Shown: in pieces, positions 24,914 to 33,860 of the stretch
Numbering within the stretch: position 1 is the first letter of the stretch
How the letters are laid out: the number at the start of each line of letters is the position of its first letter
Origin: Stenotrophomonas sp. ESTM1D_MKCIP4_1
Lineage (GTDB): Bacteria > Pseudomonadota > Gammaproteobacteria > Xanthomonadales > Xanthomonadaceae
Assembly: GCF_003086895.1 (NCBI RefSeq)
Contig: NZ_CP026004.1
Coordinates: 3,198,731 to 3,262,730, forward strand
Direction of reading: 5' to 3'
DNA length: 64,000 nt
Made by a program: the position numbers and the translations under genes
The notes under the pieces: model-generated
Told to the model about the DNA's origin: nothing
Seen by the model: the letters and a program-made list of their open reading frames with translations, nothing else
Database searches by the model: none

Positions 24914-27387
24914 GCATCGTTCTTCCCTTCCTCGCCCTGCTGCTGGCAGGCGCGTTCGTCGCCTACCACCGCATGCGGCTGCTGACCTGGACGCTGATCA
25001 GCGTGGCCCTGCTGGCCGCCTGCTGGTTCGTGCCCTACGTCAACCAGACCGCCACGATCGTCGCCGCTGCCGTGCTGGCCGTGATTGCCGTGCCGCTGCT
25101 GCTGCCGTTCATCCGCAAGCCGCTGCTGACCGGCCCGATGATGAAGGTGTTCCGCAAGGTGCTGCCGCCGCTGTCGCAGACCGAGCGCATCGCGCTGGAA
25201 ACCGGCTCGGTCGGTTTCGAGGGCGAGCTGTTCACCGGTGATCCGGACTGGAACATCCTGCTGAACTACCCCAAGCCGCAGCTGACCGCCGAAGAACAGG
25301 CCTTCCTTGATGGCCCGGTCGAAGAACTGTGCACGATGGTCAACGACTGGGAAATCACCCACGTCCACGCTGACCTGCCGCCGGAACTGTGGGCCTTCAT
25401 CAAGAAGAACAAGTTCTTCGGCATGATCATCCCGAAGGAGTATGGCGGCCTGGGCTTCTCCGCGCTGGCCCACCACAAGGTCATCCAGAAGCTGGCCTCG
25501 GTGTCCTCGGTGGTCAGTTCCACCGTCGGCGTGCCGAACTCGCTGGGCCCGGGTGAACTGCTGGTGCATTACGGCACCCAGGAACAGAAGGACCAGTATC
25601 TGCCGCGCCTGGCCGATGGCCGCGAAGTGCCCTGCTTCGGCCTGACCGGTCCGTTCGCCGGTTCCGACGCCACGTCCATTCCCGACTACGGCATCGTCTG
25701 CAAGGGCGAGTGGAACGGCGAGCAGGTGCTCGGCGTCAAGCTGACCTTCGACAAGCGCTACATCACCCTGGCCCCGGTGGCGTCGCTCATCGGCCTCGCC
25801 TTCCGCATGTACGACCCGGATGGCCTGATCGGCGACACCCGCGATATCGGCATAACCCTGGGCCTGCTGCCGCGCGATACCGCCGGCGTGGAGATCGGCC
25901 GTCGCCACTTCCCGCTGAACTCGACCTTCCAGAACGGTCCGATCAGGGGCAAGGACGTGTTCATTCCGCTGACCCAGCTGATCGGCGGCGCTGCGATGGC
26001 CGGCAAGGGCTGGAACATGCTCAACGAGTGCCTGGCTGTGGGCCGCTCGATCACCCTGCCCTCCACCGCCAGTGGCGGTGCCAAGGCGGGCGCTGCAGTC
26101 ACCGGCGCCTACGCGCGCATCCGCAAGCAGTTCGGCCTGTCGGTCGGCCGCTTTGAAGGCGTGGAAGAAGCGCTGGCCCGCATCGGCGGCAAGGCCTACA
26201 AGATCAGCGCGCTGTCGCAGGCCACGGCTGCTGCGGTGGACCGCGGCGACGTGCCGTCGGTGCCCTCGGCCATCGCCAAGTACCACTGCACCAGCATGAG
26301 CCGCGAAGTGATCTCGGACATGATGGACGTGATCGGCGGCAAGGGCATCATCCTGGGGCCGCGCAACTTCGCCGGCCGCAGCTGGCAGGCCGCGCCGATC
26401 GCGATCACCGTGGAAGGCGCCAACATCATGACCCGCAGCCTGCTGATCTTCGGCCAGGGTGCGATCCTCTGCCACCCGTGGGTGCTGAAGGAAATGAAGG
26501 CCGCGCAGGATCCCGACACCCGTGCCGGCCTGCAGGACTTCGACCGCAGCCTGTTCGGCCACATCCGCTACGGCATTTCCAATGCGGTGCGTTCGTTCTG
26601 GTTCGGCCTGACCGGCGCGCGCTTCGGAGCCGCCCCGGGCGATGCCTACACCCGCCGTTACTTCCGCAAGCTGGACCGCTACTCGGCCAACCTGGCACTG
26701 ATGGCTGACATCTCGATGATGACCCTCGGTGGCAAGCTGAAGTTCAAGGAATCGCTGTCCGGCCGCCTGGGCGACGTGCTGAGCCATGTGTACATGACCA
26801 GTGCCATGCTCAAGCGCTACCACGACGAAGGCGCACCGCAGGCCGACCAGCCGCTGCTGGCCTGGGCCTTCCATGACAGCGTGCACAAGATCGAAGAGTC
26901 GCTGTCGGCGGCCCTGCGCAACTTCCCGATCCGTCCGATCGGCTGGCTGATGTGGGCGCTGATCTTCCCGCTGGGCCGCCGCGCCGAAGCTCCGGGCGAC
27001 CGCCTGAGCCGCCGCGTCGCTGCCCTGCTGATGGCGCCGAACGAAGCCCGCGACCGCCTGGCCAGTGGCGTGTTCCTGACCCCCTGCGAGAACAACCCGG
27101 GCGGCCGCATCAACAGCTACCTGAGCAAGGCGATCATGGCCGAGCCGGTGGAGCGCAAGTTCCTGAAGGCGCTGAAGAGCAAGGGCATCGAAGCGCTGGA
27201 CTTCAAGGCGCAGCTGGACGAGGCCGTGGCCGAAGGCGTGATCACCCAGGACGAGCGCAGCCTGCTGGAAGAACTGCGCACGCTGACCCTGGACACCATC
27301 ACCGTGGACGACTTCGACACCCACGAACTGCGTGCGGCCAGCTACTACGACCGCCAGCACAAGGATCCGCATTCGCAGGCAGCGTGA
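24910..27387 (+). CDS. fadE: FadE-type acyl-CoA dehydrogenase
   Basis: An 825-residue protein of the long FadE class, about twice the size of ordinary acyl-CoA dehydrogenases. Two or three membrane helices occupy residues 1-65. The dehydrogenase core starts near residue 120 (DLPPELWAFIKKNKFFGMIIPKEYGG), with CFGLTGPFAGSDA for FAD/substrate contact and KYHCTSMSREVISDMMDVIGG further on. A C-terminal DUF1974-like region follows. It would catalyse the first oxidation step of fatty-acid beta-oxidation at the membrane. Translationally coupled to the upstream hydrolase and followed by a strong terminator, giving a two-gene operon. Confidence 0.94.
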   Translation: MSIVLPFLALLLAGAFVAYHRMRLLTWTLISVALLAACWFVPYVNQTATIVAAAVLAVIAVPLLLPFIRKPLLTGPMMKVFRKVLPPLSQTERIALETGSVGFEGELFTGDPDWNILLNYPKPQLTAEEQAFLDGPVEELCTMVNDWEITHVHADLPPELWAFIKKNKFFGMIIPKEYGGLGFSALAHHKVIQKLASVSSVVSSTVGVPNSLGPGELLVHYGTQEQKDQYLPRLADGREVPCFGLTGPFAGSDATSIPDYGIVCKGEWNGEQVLGVKLTFDKRYITLAPVASLIGLAFRMYDPDGLIGDTRDIGITLGLLPRDTAGVEIGRRHFPLNSTFQNGPIRGKDVFIPLTQLIGGAAMAGKGWNMLNECLAVGRSITLPSTASGGAKAGAAVTGAYARIRKQFGLSVGRFEGVEEALARIGGKAYKISALSQATAAAVDRGDVPSVPSAIAKYHCTSMSREVISDMMDVIGGKGIILGPRNFAGRSWQAAPIAITVEGANIMTRSLLIFGQGAILCHPWVLKEMKAAQDPDTRAGLQDFDRSLFGHIRYGISNAVRSFWFGLTGARFGAAPGDAYTRRYFRKLDRYSANLALMADISMMTLGGKLKFKESLSGRLGDVLSHVYMTSAMLKRYHDEGAPQADQPLLAWAFHDSVHKIEESLSAALRNFPIRPIGWLMWALIFPLGRRAEAPGDRLSRRVAALLMAPNEARDRLASGVFLTPCENNPGGRINSYLSKAIMAEPVERKFLKALKSKGIEALDFKAQLDEAVAEGVITQDERSLLEELRTLTLDTITVDDFDTHELRAASYYDRQHKDPHSQAA

Positions 27388-27409
27388 TCGCTTGGAGTAA
27401 GCGGACATG

Positions 27410-27440
27410 AAAACGGCGGGCTTCGGCCCGCCGTTTTTTT
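27410..27440 (+). terminator. Terminator after fadE
   Basis: AAAACGGCGGGC/GCCCGCCGTTTTTTT hairpin with TTCG loop and a T-run, 22 nt after the stop. Confidence 0.92.
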
Positions 27441-27451
27441 GTGGAGGGTGC

Positions 27452-27504
27452 GGAGCCACGCATTGCGTGGCTCTACCGCAGTAGATCCACCCCATGGGTG
27501 GATA
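27452..27504. repeat. Two SMAG REPs
   Basis: Inverted GGAGCCACGCATTGCGTGGC ending CTAC at 27476, then a direct GTAGATCCACCCCATGGGTG at 27481. They lie between convergent fadE and the DUF1304 gene. Confidence 0.82.
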
Positions 27505-27524
27505 CGCGCACCGCCATCACACGA

Positions 27525-27881
27525 TTACGCCGGCACGAACCACCATGCCAGCGCAGCCAGCACCGCGGGCAGCGCCTGGATGAAGAAAATGCGCTTGTTC
27601 ACACTCCACGCGCCGTAGCAGCCCGCCACGATCACGCAGCCCAGCGAGAAGTTCACCAGCATCGGCAGGTGATCGAACAGGCCCCAGAACAGACCCGCCG
27701 CCAGGAAGCCGTTGTACAGACCCTGGTTGGCCGCCAGCACGCGGGTGATCTCGGCCTTCTCCGGCGTGTTGCGGAACGTCTTCAGGCCCAGCGGACGGGT
27801 CCACAGGAACATTTCCAGCACCAGGAAGTAGACGTGCAGCAGTGCGACCAGCAGGGTCAGGGCGAGTGCGATCCAGTACAT
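27525..27881 (-). CDS. DUF1304 family small membrane protein
   Basis: A 118-residue protein with four hydrophobic helices and the DUF1304 pattern: LLHVYFLVLEMFLWTRPLG near the N-terminus, ANQGLYNGFLAAGLFWG in the middle, and CVIVAGCYGAWSVNKR before the last helix. Family function is unknown. It is transcribed in the same direction as the carrier gene at 27958, with a 40-bp palindrome between them. Confidence 0.88.
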   Translation of the reverse strand: MYWIALALTLLVALLHVYFLVLEMFLWTRPLGLKTFRNTPEKAEITRVLAANQGLYNGFLAAGLFWGLFDHLPMLVNFSLGCVIVAGCYGAWSVNKRIFFIQALPAVLAALAWWFVPA

Positions 27882-27910
27882 GGGCGGTTCCTTGAACGGA
27901 GAGGGAGAAT

Positions 27911-27951
27911 GGGGTCAGATCCCTTTCCCTGCGGGAAAGGGATCTGACCCC
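27911..27951. repeat. 40-bp palindrome, third copy (GGGGTC family)
   Basis: GGGGTCAGATCCCTTTCC paired with GGAAAGGGATCTGACCCC around a short loop: a perfect 18-bp stem. Confidence 0.85.
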
Positions 27952-27957
27952 GGCAAA

Positions 27958-29286
27958 TCAGCGGTCGCGCGGCAGCTTCTTCTCTTCGCGCAGCACGCCA
28001 AACGCGGCGGCCGTCATGCAGGCCGCTGCCAGGATGCCGCCAACGAATACCACGTGCGAACCCAGCAGCGACAGCGCCTTGTGCACCCAGGTGAAGCTGA
28101 GGTCGGCACCGCGGTAGATCACGGTGTCGATGGCCGCGCCGGCCTTGTAGCGCCATTGGCGATCCACGCGGGTGTAGATGGTCTCGCGTGCCGGCTTGAA
28201 CAGCGAAAACTCACTGGCCCGGGTCAGCACCTGCACCACCGCCACCATCATCGGCAGCGGCGAGGCGGCCAGCACCGAGAAGCCGAGCAGGATGGCAAAG
28301 GCGGGAATCAGCAGGGCCGGTGCGATGCCGTGGCGCGACAGCAGCCAGCGGGTCAGGCTCAGCTGCAGCAGCAGGGTCAATGCGTTCACCGCCAGATCGA
28401 TGCGCGAGAAGAACGCCGTGCTGGCCGCCGGGTCGCTGAAGGCGGCACGCACGATGCTGGCCTGCTGGTTGTACAGCAGCGTGCCCACACCCACGCCGAA
28501 CACCACCAGGACTGCCAGCCAGCGCAGCAGTGGTTCGCGCACGATCAGCTTGAGGCCATCGAGCACGCTGCCGCCCATCGGCTTCTCGCCGGACACCAGC
28601 GCCTGCTCGCGCTCGCGCAGCACTGCCCAGTGCCGCAGGCGCCAGATGCAGACCAGGCAGACGAGCAGGAATCCCGCGGACACCAGCATCAGGTTGGCGA
28701 TGCCCACGCGCTGCACCAGCGCGCTGGTGATGATCGGGCCGAGAAACGCACCGACGGTGCCGGCCGCGCCGATGTAGCCGTAGTACGCACGCGCCTGCGC
28801 ATTGCTGAAGACATCGGCCATGAAACTCCAGAACACGGCCACCGCGAACAGGTTGAAGACCATGATCCAGAGGAAGAACGCCATGCCCCGCCCCGGCACC
28901 CCGCTGTCGAACAGCAGGTAGAACAGCAGCAGGGTGACGATGAAGAAGCCATACACCACCGGCAGGAACACCCGCCGCGGGAAGCGGCTGACCAGCCAGC
29001 CGTAGACCGGCTGCAGCACCAGCATGATCACGAACACGCAGGTGAACAGGAACTGCAGGACGAAGTCCTTCAGGGCGATGCCATGGCTGGCGAACCAGCC
29101 GATCAGCAGCGGCGGAAAGACCGTCTCCAGATCCGCCGAGGCCGCCATCGCCTCGCGCACCGGACGCAGCACGTAATAGCCGCTGAGCAGGCAGAAGAAA
29201 TACAGGAACGACCACCACAGCGCGGGTGATTCGCGCAGCGCCGCCACAAGCCCGCGCAGCGGCCCTTTGCCCGTGGCCGCGCTCAC
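27958..29286 (-). CDS. ATP/ADP-antiporter-like MFS carrier
   Basis: A 442-residue integral membrane protein with about 12 helices. The start SGYYVLRPVREAMAAS and the late segment SLFKPARETIYTRVDRQWRYK resemble the NTP/NDP exchange (TlcC-like) family within the MFS-type superfamily. Free-living Xanthomonadaceae carry such proteins with unproven substrates; nucleotide exchange should not be assumed. Own ATG at 29286. Co-directional with the DUF1304 gene, 76 nt apart. Confidence 0.8.
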   Translation of the reverse strand: MSAATGKGPLRGLVAALRESPALWWSFLYFFCLLSGYYVLRPVREAMAASADLETVFPPLLIGWFASHGIALKDFVLQFLFTCVFVIMLVLQPVYGWLVSRFPRRVFLPVVYGFFIVTLLLFYLLFDSGVPGRGMAFFLWIMVFNLFAVAVFWSFMADVFSNAQARAYYGYIGAAGTVGAFLGPIITSALVQRVGIANLMLVSAGFLLVCLVCIWRLRHWAVLREREQALVSGEKPMGGSVLDGLKLIVREPLLRWLAVLVVFGVGVGTLLYNQQASIVRAAFSDPAASTAFFSRIDLAVNALTLLLQLSLTRWLLSRHGIAPALLIPAFAILLGFSVLAASPLPMMVAVVQVLTRASEFSLFKPARETIYTRVDRQWRYKAGAAIDTVIYRGADLSFTWVHKALSLLGSHVVFVGGILAAACMTAAAFGVLREEKKLPRDR

Positions 29287-29509
29287 GCCGTTGCCCTGGC
29301 CGGAACCCAGCGGTTGGATGACGACATGGCAGGCTCCGGGGGCGGTGAAGCGCGTACGTTAGACAATGCACTGCAACATCGCCAGCGCGCCGTGTGCCGA
29401 TGCCGCCGCACAGGCGCTGCGCAGGGCGCGCGCGGGAACGTCTGGGCGCCATCGACGAGCGTCAAAAAACCAACTTTTTCAATCAGATGCGCATTCATCT
29501 TCGCTTTGT

Positions 29510-29539
29510 TTGTGCACAGGCGAAAAGCGGCGCTAGAAT
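29510..29539 (+). promoter_or_regulatory. Candidate promoter of the beta-lactamase-fold hydrolase
   Basis: TTGTGC (29510-29515), 18-nt spacer, TAGAAT (29534-29539), 32 nt before the ATG. Upstream is an A/T-rich patch (CAAAAAACCAACTTTTTCAA). Confidence 0.5.
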
Positions 29540-29571
29540 CACAAACAGCAGTCGCGCACGGGTCCAAACCG

Positions 29572-30972
29572 ATGAAAATGAACAACCTGCGTCGCCCGAT
29601 CCGGGTGGCGGCCACCGGTCTGCTGGGCATGCTGATGCCCGTGGCATTGTCCACCACCGCGCAGACACCGCCGGCCCTGCCGCCGATGCCGACCAACATT
29701 GAAACCGCTGCGGGCCCGAGCGTCGCCCACACCCAGCCGGCGGCCTACCGCACCGGCCTGGTGCCGCAGGTGCAGCTGCCTGCCGCCGGCTTCAACGTCG
29801 CCCACATCGAATCGATGGCGCAGCAGCTGACCTATGGCGAGCGTGTGCCGGGCATGGCCGTGGCCATCGTGCAGGGCGGCCGCGTGCTGAGCGCGCGCGG
29901 CTACGGCGTCACCGATGTCAACAATCCGCTGCCGGTCGACGCGCACACCGTGTTCCGCCTGGCATCGCTGTCCAAGGCCTTCGCCGGCACGATGGCCGGC
30001 CTGCTGGTCAACGATGGCACGCTGCGCTGGGACAGCAAGGTCACCGATTACGTGCCGGGCTTCCGCCTCAACTCCCCAGAAGCGACCGACCGCCTGACCG
30101 TGGCCGATGTGCTCAGCCACCGCGTCGGCCTGCCCTACAACGCCTACGACCGCGACATCGAAGGCAACGCCGAGTACTACACGCTGACCCAGAAGCTGGC
30201 CAACACCAGCCTCAAGTGCCTGCCGGGCGACTGCTACGCCTACCAGAATGTGGCCTTCAGCCTGATTGGCGACGTGGTCTACGCCGCCTCGGGCAGCTTC
30301 TACGAACAATCGGTCGAGCGCCGCATCTTCAAGCCGCTGGGCATGAACGATGCCAGCCTCGGCCTGGCCGGCATCCAGGCCAGTTCGCGCTGGGCGCGCC
30401 CGCACGTGCGCAGCCGCAACGGCTGGGTGTCGCTGACGCCGAAGCCGACCTACTACCGCGTCGCCCCGGCTGCCGGCGTCAATGCCAGTGCCAGCGACAT
30501 GGCGCAGTGGCTGCTGGCCCACACCGGCCATCGCCCCGACGTGCTGCCGGCACCGCTGCTGGCCACCCTGCATTCGAGCCTGATCAACACCCCGGGCGAA
30601 ATGCGTTCGGGCTGGCGCCGCGAGCGCCTGCATTCGGCCGGCTACGCACTGGGCTGGCGCACCTTCGATTACGCCGGCCACGACGTGGTGTTCCATGCCG
30701 GCGCCGTGCAGGGCTACCGTGGCCTGGTCGCGCTGGTGCCCGAGCGTGACCTGGGCATTGCGATCATGTGGAACGGCGAAAGCGGCCTGCCCAGCGGCCT
30801 GCTGCCCACCGTGCTCGACTCTGCCCTGGGCCTGCCGGCGCAGCGCTGGCTGGACGTGGACACCGACTTCGGCAGCGACAGCCTGATGGCTGAGGGCGCA
30901 ACGCCCGCACAGCAGGACAAGCGCAAGGGCAAGGGCGCCTCGAGCAACAGCGCCGTGGCCTCGCCGCGCTGA
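29572..30972 (+). CDS. Serine hydrolase of the beta-lactamase / penicillin-binding (class C) fold
   Basis: A 466-residue secreted protein. A signal peptide ends near STTAQ (residue 31). The SxxK nucleophile pair is S132-x-x-K135 (LASLSKAFAG), the YxN-type motif is YAYQNVAFS, and an HxG-type motif is VVFHAGAVQG. This is the beta-lactamase family Pfam fold shared by class C enzymes, DD-peptidases and esterases. At 466 residues it is longer than AmpC, with a basic C-terminal tail (DKRKGKGASSN), so resistance function should not be assumed. The ATG at 29572 begins with a typical basic n-region. Confidence 0.88.
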   Translation: MKMNNLRRPIRVAATGLLGMLMPVALSTTAQTPPALPPMPTNIETAAGPSVAHTQPAAYRTGLVPQVQLPAAGFNVAHIESMAQQLTYGERVPGMAVAIVQGGRVLSARGYGVTDVNNPLPVDAHTVFRLASLSKAFAGTMAGLLVNDGTLRWDSKVTDYVPGFRLNSPEATDRLTVADVLSHRVGLPYNAYDRDIEGNAEYYTLTQKLANTSLKCLPGDCYAYQNVAFSLIGDVVYAASGSFYEQSVERRIFKPLGMNDASLGLAGIQASSRWARPHVRSRNGWVSLTPKPTYYRVAPAAGVNASASDMAQWLLAHTGHRPDVLPAPLLATLHSSLINTPGEMRSGWRRERLHSAGYALGWRTFDYAGHDVVFHAGAVQGYRGLVALVPERDLGIAIMWNGESGLPSGLLPTVLDSALGLPAQRWLDVDTDFGSDSLMAEGATPAQQDKRKGKGASSNSAVASPR

Positions 30973-30986
30973 GCGCGGCAGCTCCG

Positions 30987-31107
30987 GTAGAGTCGACTGT
31001 CAGTCGACTTTGGTAGAGTCGACTGTCAGTCGACTTTGGTAGAGTCGACTGTCAGTCGACTCACGTAGTGCCGGATCGAAAAGCAGTCGACTGACAGTCG
31101 ACTCTAC
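30987..31107. repeat. SMAG array: three direct copies at 26-bp spacing plus one inverted
   Basis: GTAGAGTCGACTGTCAGTCG starts at 30987, 31013 and 31039 (exact 26-bp period, spacers almost absent). An inverted copy ends CTAC at 31107. The sequence CTGACAGTC is specific to this subfamily. Confidence 0.87.
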
Positions 31108-31117
31108 CAACGCCCGC

Positions 31118-31876
31118 TCAGTGCGCGAAGTAGTGCATGCCGCCGTCCACGGGGATGACCGCGCCGGTGATGTAGCCGGCCAGCGGCGACGCCAAAAACG
31201 CCACCAGCGGCGCGACCTCCTCCGGTTCGCCGAAGCGCCCGATCGGAATGTTGCGTTCGATGAACGCGCGCCGGCTTTCCTCAGTAGGATGCAACCGGCC
31301 CAGGATCTGCGCGCTGTTGATCCGCCCCGGCGCGAGGGTGTTGACCGTGATGCCCTGCGCAGCCACTTCCGATGACAGGCCCTTGCTCCACAGGTGCAGC
31401 GCGGCCTTCGCCGCCGTCGCGGCATTCACGGCACGCGGCTCCATCGAGCCGCTGAAGTTGATCACCCGCCCCCAACCCTGCGCCTGCATGCCCGGCAACA
31501 GCGCCTGGGTCAGCCGCCGCGACGCGGAGAAATTCAACGCCATCGCTTCCTTCCAGACGTCTTCATCGGCATCCGGCGTGGTCGGCCGCGAGCCGCCTGC
31601 GGCATTGACCAGGATGTCCACGCGCTGCAGCGCGGCCTCGGCCTCGCTGGCGATGCGCGACAGCTGTGCAGCGTCGGTGAGGTCACCCGGCAGGATCAGG
31701 GGTGCGGCGGCACCGTTGGCGGTGATCTCCGCCGCCAGCGACTGCAGCGGCTCCAGTCGGCGCGCGCTGATCGCGATGCGTACGCCGAGCGCCGCCAGCT
31801 GTCGCGCCACCGCAGCGCCGATGCCGCTGCCCGCGCCGGTCACCAGCGCGTTTCGTCCTTCCAGTTTCAGATCCAT
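31118..31876 (-). CDS. SDR-fold protein lacking the catalytic tyrosine
   Basis: A 252-residue short-chain dehydrogenase/reductase. NAD(P)-binding TGAGSGIGAAVARQLA, the NAG-type motif VNAAGG, the active-site Ser region INFSGSME and the C-terminal ITGAVIPVDGG are present. At the YxxxK motif the sequence is NAATAAKAAL, so the residue four before the lysine is Ala instead of Tyr. Either the catalytic residue is supplied otherwise or the protein is not a classical oxidoreductase. The ATG at 31876 has an AGGGAC ribosome-binding site. Divergent from the LysR gene. Confidence 0.87.
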   Translation of the reverse strand: MDLKLEGRNALVTGAGSGIGAAVARQLAALGVRIAISARRLEPLQSLAAEITANGAAAPLILPGDLTDAAQLSRIASEAEAALQRVDILVNAAGGSRPTTPDADEDVWKEAMALNFSASRRLTQALLPGMQAQGWGRVINFSGSMEPRAVNAATAAKAALHLWSKGLSSEVAAQGITVNTLAPGRINSAQILGRLHPTEESRRAFIERNIPIGRFGEPEEVAPLVAFLASPLAGYITGAVIPVDGGMHYFAH

Positions 31877-31989
31877 GGTGCTGTCCCTCATGCGTGGCCG
31901 GCACATCCGGCCCTCGCAGGCATGCTCTTTGATCACCCCTGATTGATAAACTCCGCGCAGGTTTCAGCATTCAACACCCGGAGTGTCAG

Positions 31990-32883
31990 ATGAACCTGCT
32001 GGAGAGCATGCAGGTCTACGTGCTGATCGTGGACAGGGGCAGCCTCAGCGCTGCCGCCGCGGCCATGGACATCTCGGCGACCATGGCCGGCAAACACCTG
32101 CGTGCCCTGGAAGCGCGCCTGGGCATGCAGCTGCTGAGCCGCACCACGCGCCGCCAGCACATGACACCGTTCGGCGAGGACTACTACGCCCGCTGCAGAG
32201 ACATCCTGCGGCTGGTGGAAGAGACCGATGCACAGGCCGCCCACCAACACCTGGCGCCGGCAGGCACGCTGCGCATCAGCGCGCCGGTCATCTTCGGCAC
32301 GCACGCGCTGGTACCGGCCCTGGCCGAGTACATGCAGCGCCATCCGCAGGTGCGGGTGGAGGCGACCCTGAGCGACCGCGTGGTCGACCTGGCCGACGAA
32401 GGCTTCGAGGCCGCGCTGCGCATCGGCCCCCTGGCCGACAGCAGTACGCTGGTGGCACGCCCGCTGACGCCCTACCGGTTGATGATGTGCGCCTCGCCGG
32501 CGTACCTCGCCCGCCACGGTACGCCCCATGCACTTGCCGAACTGGCATCGCACCACTGCCTGTCGTTCGAGCCCAGCGCGCTGGCGCAGTGGCTGCAGGA
32601 TGAGGCTGGCGGCCTCGAGCGTATCGCCGCTGCGCGCCTGCAGATCAACAACGGCGAAGCGCTGCGTGTGGCCGCGCTGCACGGGCTGGGCATCGTGCTG
32701 CAGTCGTCCCTGCTGCTGTCTGCAGACGTGGCGGCCGGGCGGCTGGTGCAACTGTTCCCGCAGCACGGCCAGGCGGGTCGTCCGATGCACGTGGTGCACG
32801 CGCACGACCGCTATCCCTCCACCCGCCTGCGCAGCTTCCTGGACTTCCTGGTGGAGCGGTTCCCGCCGGCGGCGTACCGGTAG
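31990..32883 (+). CDS. LysR family transcriptional regulator
   Basis: A 297-residue LysR-type regulator. The N-terminal winged HTH (FVLIVDRGSLSAAAAAMDIS-type segment, LGMQLLSRTTRRQHMT) and the effector-binding domain (GTLRISAPVIFG, DLADEGFEAALRIG, LHGLGIVLQSSLL) are of the DhcR/AaeR-like branch. It is divergent from the SDR gene with 113 nt between starts, so it probably controls that gene. The effector is unknown. Its TAG stop is part of the SMAG repeat at 32880. Confidence 0.93.
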   Translation: MNLLESMQVYVLIVDRGSLSAAAAAMDISATMAGKHLRALEARLGMQLLSRTTRRQHMTPFGEDYYARCRDILRLVEETDAQAAHQHLAPAGTLRISAPVIFGTHALVPALAEYMQRHPQVRVEATLSDRVVDLADEGFEAALRIGPLADSSTLVARPLTPYRLMMCASPAYLARHGTPHALAELASHHCLSFEPSALAQWLQDEAGGLERIAAARLQINNGEALRVAALHGLGIVLQSSLLLSADVAAGRLVQLFPQHGQAGRPMHVVHAHDRYPSTRLRSFLDFLVERFPPAAYR

Positions 32884-32944
32884 AGTCGACTGACAGTCGA
32901 CTCCGGCGATACCGATCAAAGAGCAGTCGACTGACAGTCGACTC
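32880..32944. repeat. SMAG REP pair, inverted
   Basis: GTAGAGTCGACTGACAGTCG at 32880 and an inverted partner near 32922-32944. The direct copy contains the LysR gene's stop codon. Confidence 0.83.
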
Positions 32945-32963
32945 GACCGCCGGCAAGCGCCCA

Positions 32964-33006
32964 TAAAAAAACCCCCTCCCCGCTGGGCAGCCAGGGAAGG
33001 GGGTTT
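32964..33006 (-). terminator. Terminator of the histone-like gene
   Basis: On the minus strand, CCCCCTTCCC...GGGGAGGGGG followed by TTTTTTT, 25 nt past the stop at 33031. Confidence 0.88.
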
Positions 33007-33030
33007 CAGGGTACGGCTATCGGGAAGTAC

Positions 33031-33546
33031 TTAGATCAGCGGCGCCGGGGTTGCCGGCAGAGCGACCGGAGCGGCCTTCTTCTTGCGGGCGGCCGGCTTG
33101 CGCTTGGCGACCTTCTTGGCAGCCTTCTTCGGGGCAGCCTTCTTGGTGGCCTTCTTCGCAGTGGCCTTCTTGGCAGTCTTCTTTACTGCCTTCTTGGCGA
33201 CCTTCTTGACGGCCTTCTTCGCGGTCTTCTTTGCCGGCTTCTTGGCGACCTTCTTCGCCGCCTTCTTCACTGCCTTCTTGGCAGTAGCCTTCTTGGCGAC
33301 CTTCTTGACGGCCTTCTTCGCGGTCTTCTTTGCCGGCTTCTTGGCAACCTTCTTCGCCGCCTTCTTCACTGCCTTCTTCGCAGTGGTCTTCTTGGCGACC
33401 TTCTTGGCGACCTTCTTCACGGCTTTCTTGGCGGTCGCCTTCTTCGCGACCTTCTTCACTGCCTTCTTGGCAGCGGCCTTCTTAGCGACCTTCTTCACCG
33501 CTTTCTTGGCGGCGGGCTTTTTCTTCGCAGCTTTCTTGGTTGCCAT
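33031..33546 (-). CDS. Histone H1-like, lysine/alanine-repeat DNA-binding protein
   Basis: A 171-residue, extremely basic protein made almost entirely of repeats of the AKKAVKKVAKK / AAKKPAKK type, ending in KRKPAARKKKAAPVALPATPAPLI. It resembles the eukaryotic histone H1 tail and bacterial AlgP/H1-like proteins that bind DNA non-specifically. The ATG at 33546 (MATKKAAKKK) is preferred. Longer in-frame starts up to 33816 would translate the leader, which has no repeat character. Direct DNA repeats make the gene prone to length change by slippage. The transcript seems to start near 33825, leaving a long leader. Confidence 0.9.
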   Translation of the reverse strand: MATKKAAKKKPAAKKAVKKVAKKAAAKKAVKKVAKKATAKKAVKKVAKKVAKKTTAKKAVKKAAKKVAKKPAKKTAKKAVKKVAKKATAKKAVKKAAKKVAKKPAKKTAKKAVKKVAKKAVKKTAKKATAKKATKKAAPKKAAKKVAKRKPAARKKKAAPVALPATPAPLI

Positions 33547-33831
33547 GGGATGGCTCCTCGTCAGTGATAGGGAGTTGAAACGCCCAGGTGGATCAAACCC
33601 GCAGGTGCTGCGTGCGGGGACCGCCGGCGCGTCAGGCGCGCCGTTACGGATGCGGCAATGCCCGCCTCGATCGGCGGAGCGGGCATCGGAACGGAAGATC
33701 CCTTGCATTTCTCCGGGGGAAGCGGGGCCCTGTCCACCGTCAGCAGGAACGCGGTGGTCTTGGAGGGGCTGCTTCGCATCGGACGATTGATTCTGCGCAC
33801 TCGGTTTGGCAGGCAAGGTCTGCTGAGGCGA

Positions 33832-33860
33832 AACCTAATCACGGTTTTTTTTACTGTCAA
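33832..33860 (-). promoter_or_regulatory. Sigma70-type promoter of the histone-like gene
   Basis: Minus strand: TTGACA (33860-33855), 17-nt spacer, TAGGTT (33837-33832). Start predicted near 33825, giving a leader of about 280 nt with hairpins such as TGCCCGC/GCGGGCA (33658-33686) and GGCGCG/CGCGCC (33626-33642). Confidence 0.65.

Noticed and set aside
24835..27495. An 886-codon minus-strand frame over fadE
   Set aside because: Shadow frame without motifs; fadE signatures are on the plus strand.
29572..30972. A chromosomal resistance beta-lactamase
   Set aside because: The fold and SxxK are present but length and surrounding motifs do not match AmpC, and it is not the L1 or L2 enzyme of S. 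maltophilia; only the fold is claimed.
30987..31107. Possible CRISPR array (regular 26-bp spacing)
   Set aside because: There is almost no spacer between units; these are tandem SMAG palindromes.
33547..33816. N-terminal extension of the histone-like protein
   Set aside because: The extension lacks Lys/Ala repeat character and corresponds to the transcript leader.
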